NCBI GenBank assembly: GCA_946886925.1
Contig: CAMPJQ010000124.1
Location: 1-7,481, forward strand
DNA: 7,481 bases
DNA from: an uncultured Terrimonas sp.
Lineage (GTDB): Bacteria > Bacteroidota > Bacteroidia > Chitinophagales > Chitinophagaceae
Reading direction: 5' to 3'
The notes under the pieces are model-generated. The model was not told where the DNA came from and did not search any database. It saw nothing but the letters and a program-made list of their open reading frames with translations. Shown here one piece after another: positions 4,784 to 7,481 of this stretch. The first letter of the stretch is position 1. Each line of letters begins with the position of its first letter. Both the position numbers and the translations under genes were made by a program.

Positions 4784-6679
4784 ATGATCAAAAGTAAAAT
4801 TTTAAGCAAGGGCATACCTGTTTCCATTTCATTAACGCCAACCATAGAAGCAGAGATTGATCAGCCACTGGTGGCCCAGGACAAAAAAAGATTATTAACC
4901 ATTTCTGCATTGGCTGTTTTGGTTGCTCTCTGCATCAGTATTATTGCCAAACTGCTTGTTCATCTTATTGATTTAATTACCAACATTGCTTTTTATGGAA
5001 GTTTTTCCACAGTGCATTCCGCGCCGGTTAATCATACGGTTGGCCTGTTTGTTATTGCAGTTCCGGTAATAGGAGGAGTAATAGTAGGGTTAATGGCCCT
5101 GTATGGTTCAAAAGCAATAAGAGGACATGGCATTCCGGAGGCCATGGAACAAATATTAACCAATCAAAGTAAAATAAAGCCAACCATTACCTATTTAAAA
5201 CCGCTGTCATCGGCAGTATCCATTGGTACTGGTGGTCCCTTTGGAGCAGAAGGTCCAATTATAGCCACCGGCGGAGCCCTGGGTTCTACCCTCGGGCAAT
5301 TGATGAAGATTACCCACAATGAAAGAAAAATATTACTGGCGGCCGGGGCCACAGCAGGGATGTCGGCTATTTTTGGAAGCCCCATTGCTGCTATTTTTTT
5401 GGCCGTAGAATTATTGTTGTTTGAATTTTCACCACGTTCTATTATCCCCGTAGCACTGGCATGTATTACTGGCGCAGCAGGGCACCACCTGCTATTTGGA
5501 TCCGAACCTGTATTCGCTATTAAGCATGTTATAGCAACACCTTCCAATACTGCGCTGGCAGCGTACAGCGGTATGGGTATTGTTATTGGGGTATTATCGG
5601 TTTTGGTTACCAAAATCGTTTATTATATAGAAGATGGATTTGAGAAATTGCCAGTTCACTGGATGTGGTGGCCCGCTATTGGCGGATTGGCGGTTGGCAT
5701 AATAGGTTATTTTTCTCCGGCAACACTGGGTGTGGGATATGAAAATATAACGAATATCCTGTCCGGAGAACTTACCATTCAACTTGTATTGTCGTTGTGT
5801 CTCCTCAAATTTTTATCGTGGGCAATTGCTTTGGGCAGTGGTACATCGGGCGGCACATTGGCGCCGTTACTTACCATAGGAGGTGCCACAGGTGTTTTGC
5901 TGGGTAGCGTTATTATTTATTTTTTTCCGCAAAGTGGCGTTACCATTCCATTGGCAGCGTTAGTGGGGATGTCGGCCATGTTTGCCGGCGCATCCAGGGC
6001 ATTGCTCACTTCCATTATTTTTGCGCTGGAAACCACGGCGCAATCCAATGCACTATTACCATTGCTGGCAGCCTGCGCCGCTTCTTATTTTGTTTCCTTC
6101 TTTATAATGGAAAACACGATCATGACGGAAAAAATAGCACGCAGGGGCGTTAAAACCCCGCATTCGTATGAGCCTGATATCCTGGAAAAAATTTCCGTTG
6201 AACAGGTTATCAAAGAAAATGGCGTAGTGCTGAGTGAAGATAATACGGTTAAAGAAGTAAAGGAATGGCTGGGTAAAGAGCCGGATTACAATAGCAACTA
6301 TTTCATTATTTCCAGTAATGAAGGAGAATATAAAGGGATACTGAGTTCTTCTACCATATTCAGTAATCTTCAAAACGATGACAGCAGGGTGGGGACGCTT
6401 ATTAAACGAAAAAATATTTCTGTTGGTATTGGCAGCAGCCTGCGTACGGCGGTAGAAATCATGGCAAAAGAAAATACAGACGTATTGCCAGTGGTATCAA
6501 AAGAAAACAACAATAGTATTATCGGCATCCTCTCTTACCGGGAAATTATTGCTTCCTACAAAAAAAATATGGAGGAACATGTAAAAAAATACCCCGACAT
6601 TTCATTAAAAAGAAGAGGGCTGAAAATATTATTGAGAGGACAAAAGCTGATGACTTCGATCAAGATAAAAGATAAGTAG
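4784..6679 (+). CDS. CLC-family anion channel/transporter with two CBS domains
   Basis: A 631-residue membrane protein moving chloride or a similar anion. The hydrophobic core spans about 36-445. CLC signatures are present: GHGIPE (114-119, equivalent to GSGIP), GAEGP (154-158) with the gating glutamate E156, and GGTLAP (356-361, equivalent to GGxFAP). A cytoplasmic C-terminal pair of CBS motifs follows (about 468-530 and 533-595), which in this family bind adenine nucleotides and adjust activity. By alignment from memory to E. coli ClC, three important positions differ: central anion ligand S107 is H115, Y445 is S421, and internal proton glutamate E203 is L210 (E202 is kept as E209). Transport mode (channel or H+ exchange) therefore cannot be inferred from the model protein. 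The leader is AT-rich with no Shine-Dalgarno. The next gene starts 8 nt after the stop, suggesting one transcript. Confidence 0.95.
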   Translation: MIKSKILSKGIPVSISLTPTIEAEIDQPLVAQDKKRLLTISALAVLVALCISIIAKLLVHLIDLITNIAFYGSFSTVHSAPVNHTVGLFVIAVPVIGGVIVGLMALYGSKAIRGHGIPEAMEQILTNQSKIKPTITYLKPLSSAVSIGTGGPFGAEGPIIATGGALGSTLGQLMKITHNERKILLAAGATAGMSAIFGSPIAAIFLAVELLLFEFSPRSIIPVALACITGAAGHHLLFGSEPVFAIKHVIATPSNTALAAYSGMGIVIGVLSVLVTKIVYYIEDGFEKLPVHWMWWPAIGGLAVGIIGYFSPATLGVGYENITNILSGELTIQLVLSLCLLKFLSWAIALGSGTSGGTLAPLLTIGGATGVLLGSVIIYFFPQSGVTIPLAALVGMSAMFAGASRALLTSIIFALETTAQSNALLPLLAACAASYFVSFFIMENTIMTEKIARRGVKTPHSYEPDILEKISVEQVIKENGVVLSEDNTVKEVKEWLGKEPDYNSNYFIISSNEGEYKGILSSSTIFSNLQNDDSRVGTLIKRKNISVGIGSSLRTAVEIMAKENTDVLPVVSKENNNSIIGILSYREIIASYKKNMEEHVKKYPDISLKRRGLKILLRGQKLMTSIKIKDK

Positions 6680-6687
6680 CCTGTCAT

Positions 6688-7419
6688 ATGTCTTATCAAA
6701 TAACAAGTAATCCCCGCGCCTTTTGGTTTCCGGGGCCATGGGTTGGTGGAATTACCATGATCCTTGCGCCTTTATTGCTGTTTACCGGCGTATTGCTTCG
6801 GATACGGTATAACTTTTTCTTTCCCGATCAGTTGCAGGCCTATAAGGAAAATCCAACGCTGATGTTTTCGGCATATAGTTTTTTCCTGGCTGGTAATATC
6901 CTTCTTTGGCCTGCGGTTATAACGCTTGCTCAGCTAATTGGAAATAAAAAGCCGGGGTGGGCAATGTGGGGAGGCATTTTTGTAATGTTTGGGCTGTTTG
7001 CGAGAACCTTTCATGCCGGCGCCGATCATCTTGCTTTTCAGTTGGTGAATGTGCAGGGAATTGAAACGGCAACAAAGGCGGTGGCCGATTCTTATGGCGC
7101 GCCACATATCATATCCACGCTTTCCCTGCTTATAATTGCGGGATGGACAATCCTTGCCATAGGCGCTTATCTTTCCCGTACACTTAATATATGGTGTTCT
7201 GTTGCGCTGGCTTTGATGTCGGCATTGATGATGGGTGTGCTGAAAGGAAGCTCTGTGGTTTCGGTTATAGCCACTGCAGGACTTTGCATAGCGTTTGTTC
7301 CGGCAGGCCTTAAATTGCTGAAAGAATTGCCAGCACCAGGTTATAAGGTCATTGCAGGATGGACTGTTTTTATTATAGTATTTGTTGTATTGCTTTTTGT
7401 TATAGGACGTGCGGGGTAG
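6688..7419 (+). CDS. Unrecognised seven-helix membrane protein, probably co-transcribed with CLC
   Basis: A 243-residue integral membrane protein of no family I can name. Hydrophobic segments lie at about 18-37, 58-84, 90-108, 140-162, 167-186, 188-210 and 220-240, giving about seven helices. Between helices 3 and 4 is a polar, probably conserved-looking stretch, RTFHAGADHLAFQLV (106-120), with R106, H109, D113 and H114 near the membrane surface. Such a His/Asp cluster could bind a metal or move protons, but this is speculation. The ATG at 6688 lies 8 nt after the CLC stop with no Shine-Dalgarno, fitting translational coupling in an operon. The TAG stop is also the first unit of a heptamer array. 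That this is a real gene is well supported by length, spacing and composition; its function is unknown. Confidence 0.85.
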   Translation: MSYQITSNPRAFWFPGPWVGGITMILAPLLLFTGVLLRIRYNFFFPDQLQAYKENPTLMFSAYSFFLAGNILLWPAVITLAQLIGNKKPGWAMWGGIFVMFGLFARTFHAGADHLAFQLVNVQGIETATKAVADSYGAPHIISTLSLLIIAGWTILAIGAYLSRTLNIWCSVALALMSALMMGVLKGSSVVSVIATAGLCIAFVPAGLKLLKELPAPGYKVIAGWTVFIIVFVVLLFVIGRAG

Positions 7420-7451
7420 TGAGTAGTGGATAGTGAATAGTGAGTAATAAA
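7417..7451 (+). repeat. Period-7 array TAGTGRR beginning at the stop codon
   Basis: The heptamers are TAGTGAG, TAGTGGA, TAGTGAA, TAGTGAG and then TAATAAA. The first TAG is the stop codon of the seven-helix gene. Because 7 is not a multiple of 3, successive TAG words fall in all three forward frames, and the first unit also gives an in-frame TAG-TGA double stop. This is the cleanest heptamer array in the window. Confidence 0.8.
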
Positions 7452-7464
7452 TGGGTGAATGTTT

Positions 7465-7477
7465 CACGCAAAGCGTG
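7465..7477. repeat. Small hairpin CACGC-AAA-GCGTG at window edge
   Basis: A perfect 5-bp stem with a three-base loop, extendable by T-G wobbles to 7462-7480. It may be the terminator of the CLC operon or the start of another repeat. The window ends before any T-run could be seen. Confidence 0.45.
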
Positions 7478-7481
7478 GGAA

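Noticed and set aside
6934..7467. Minus-strand 177-aa frame over the seven-helix gene
   Set aside because: Its translation is rich in His, Lys, Arg, Asn and Tyr, with low-complexity text at the start from the heptamer array. It is an antisense shadow of a well-formed membrane protein.

Overview
The window looks like a piece of a Bacteroidota chromosome, most likely from the Chitinophagaceae or a neighbouring group. This is an inference. No gene start is preceded by a clear Shine-Dalgarno sequence, 5' regions are AT-rich, TAnnTTTG-like promoter words sit before some genes, and the intergenic DNA is full of degenerate short-period repeats and small palindromes that I associate with this phylum. 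No tRNA, rRNA, CRISPR array or transposase gene was seen.

Layout. (1) 1-912, minus strand: the N-terminal 304 residues of a PIF1-family DNA helicase, cut by the window edge. (2) 913-1637: a gene-poor spacer with one doubtful small ORF (934-1278, minus), a 16-nt palindrome, a 17-bp-arm inverted repeat, a GC-rich palindrome block and several period-7 arrays. (3) 1638-2963, plus: a complete sugar-porter-family MFS transporter. (4) 2964-3521: a repeat-rich spacer. It starts with period-7 arrays and ends with a compact MITE-like element (about 3196-3438) that has 14-bp perfect terminal inverted repeats, a flanking 10-bp direct repeat and six different internal hairpins. (5) 3522-4568, plus: a lipoprotein with TPR-like C-terminal helices. 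(6) 4784-6679, plus: a CLC-type anion channel/transporter with two CBS domains. It is followed after 8 nt by 6688-7419, an unrecognised seven-helix membrane protein, and the two probably form an operon. (7) 7417-7481: a heptamer array beginning at the last stop codon, then a small hairpin at the window edge.

The coding genes look like ordinary housekeeping or envelope functions: DNA maintenance, sugar uptake, a periplasm-facing lipoprotein and anion transport. They do not form one obvious pathway. Only the CLC/seven-helix pair is clearly linked by spacing.

The most unusual content is between the genes. Two features stand out: a small non-autonomous mobile element built almost entirely of hairpins, and a set of arrays that share a 7-bp period but not a common word. 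Two of these arrays begin exactly at a gene's TAG stop codon.
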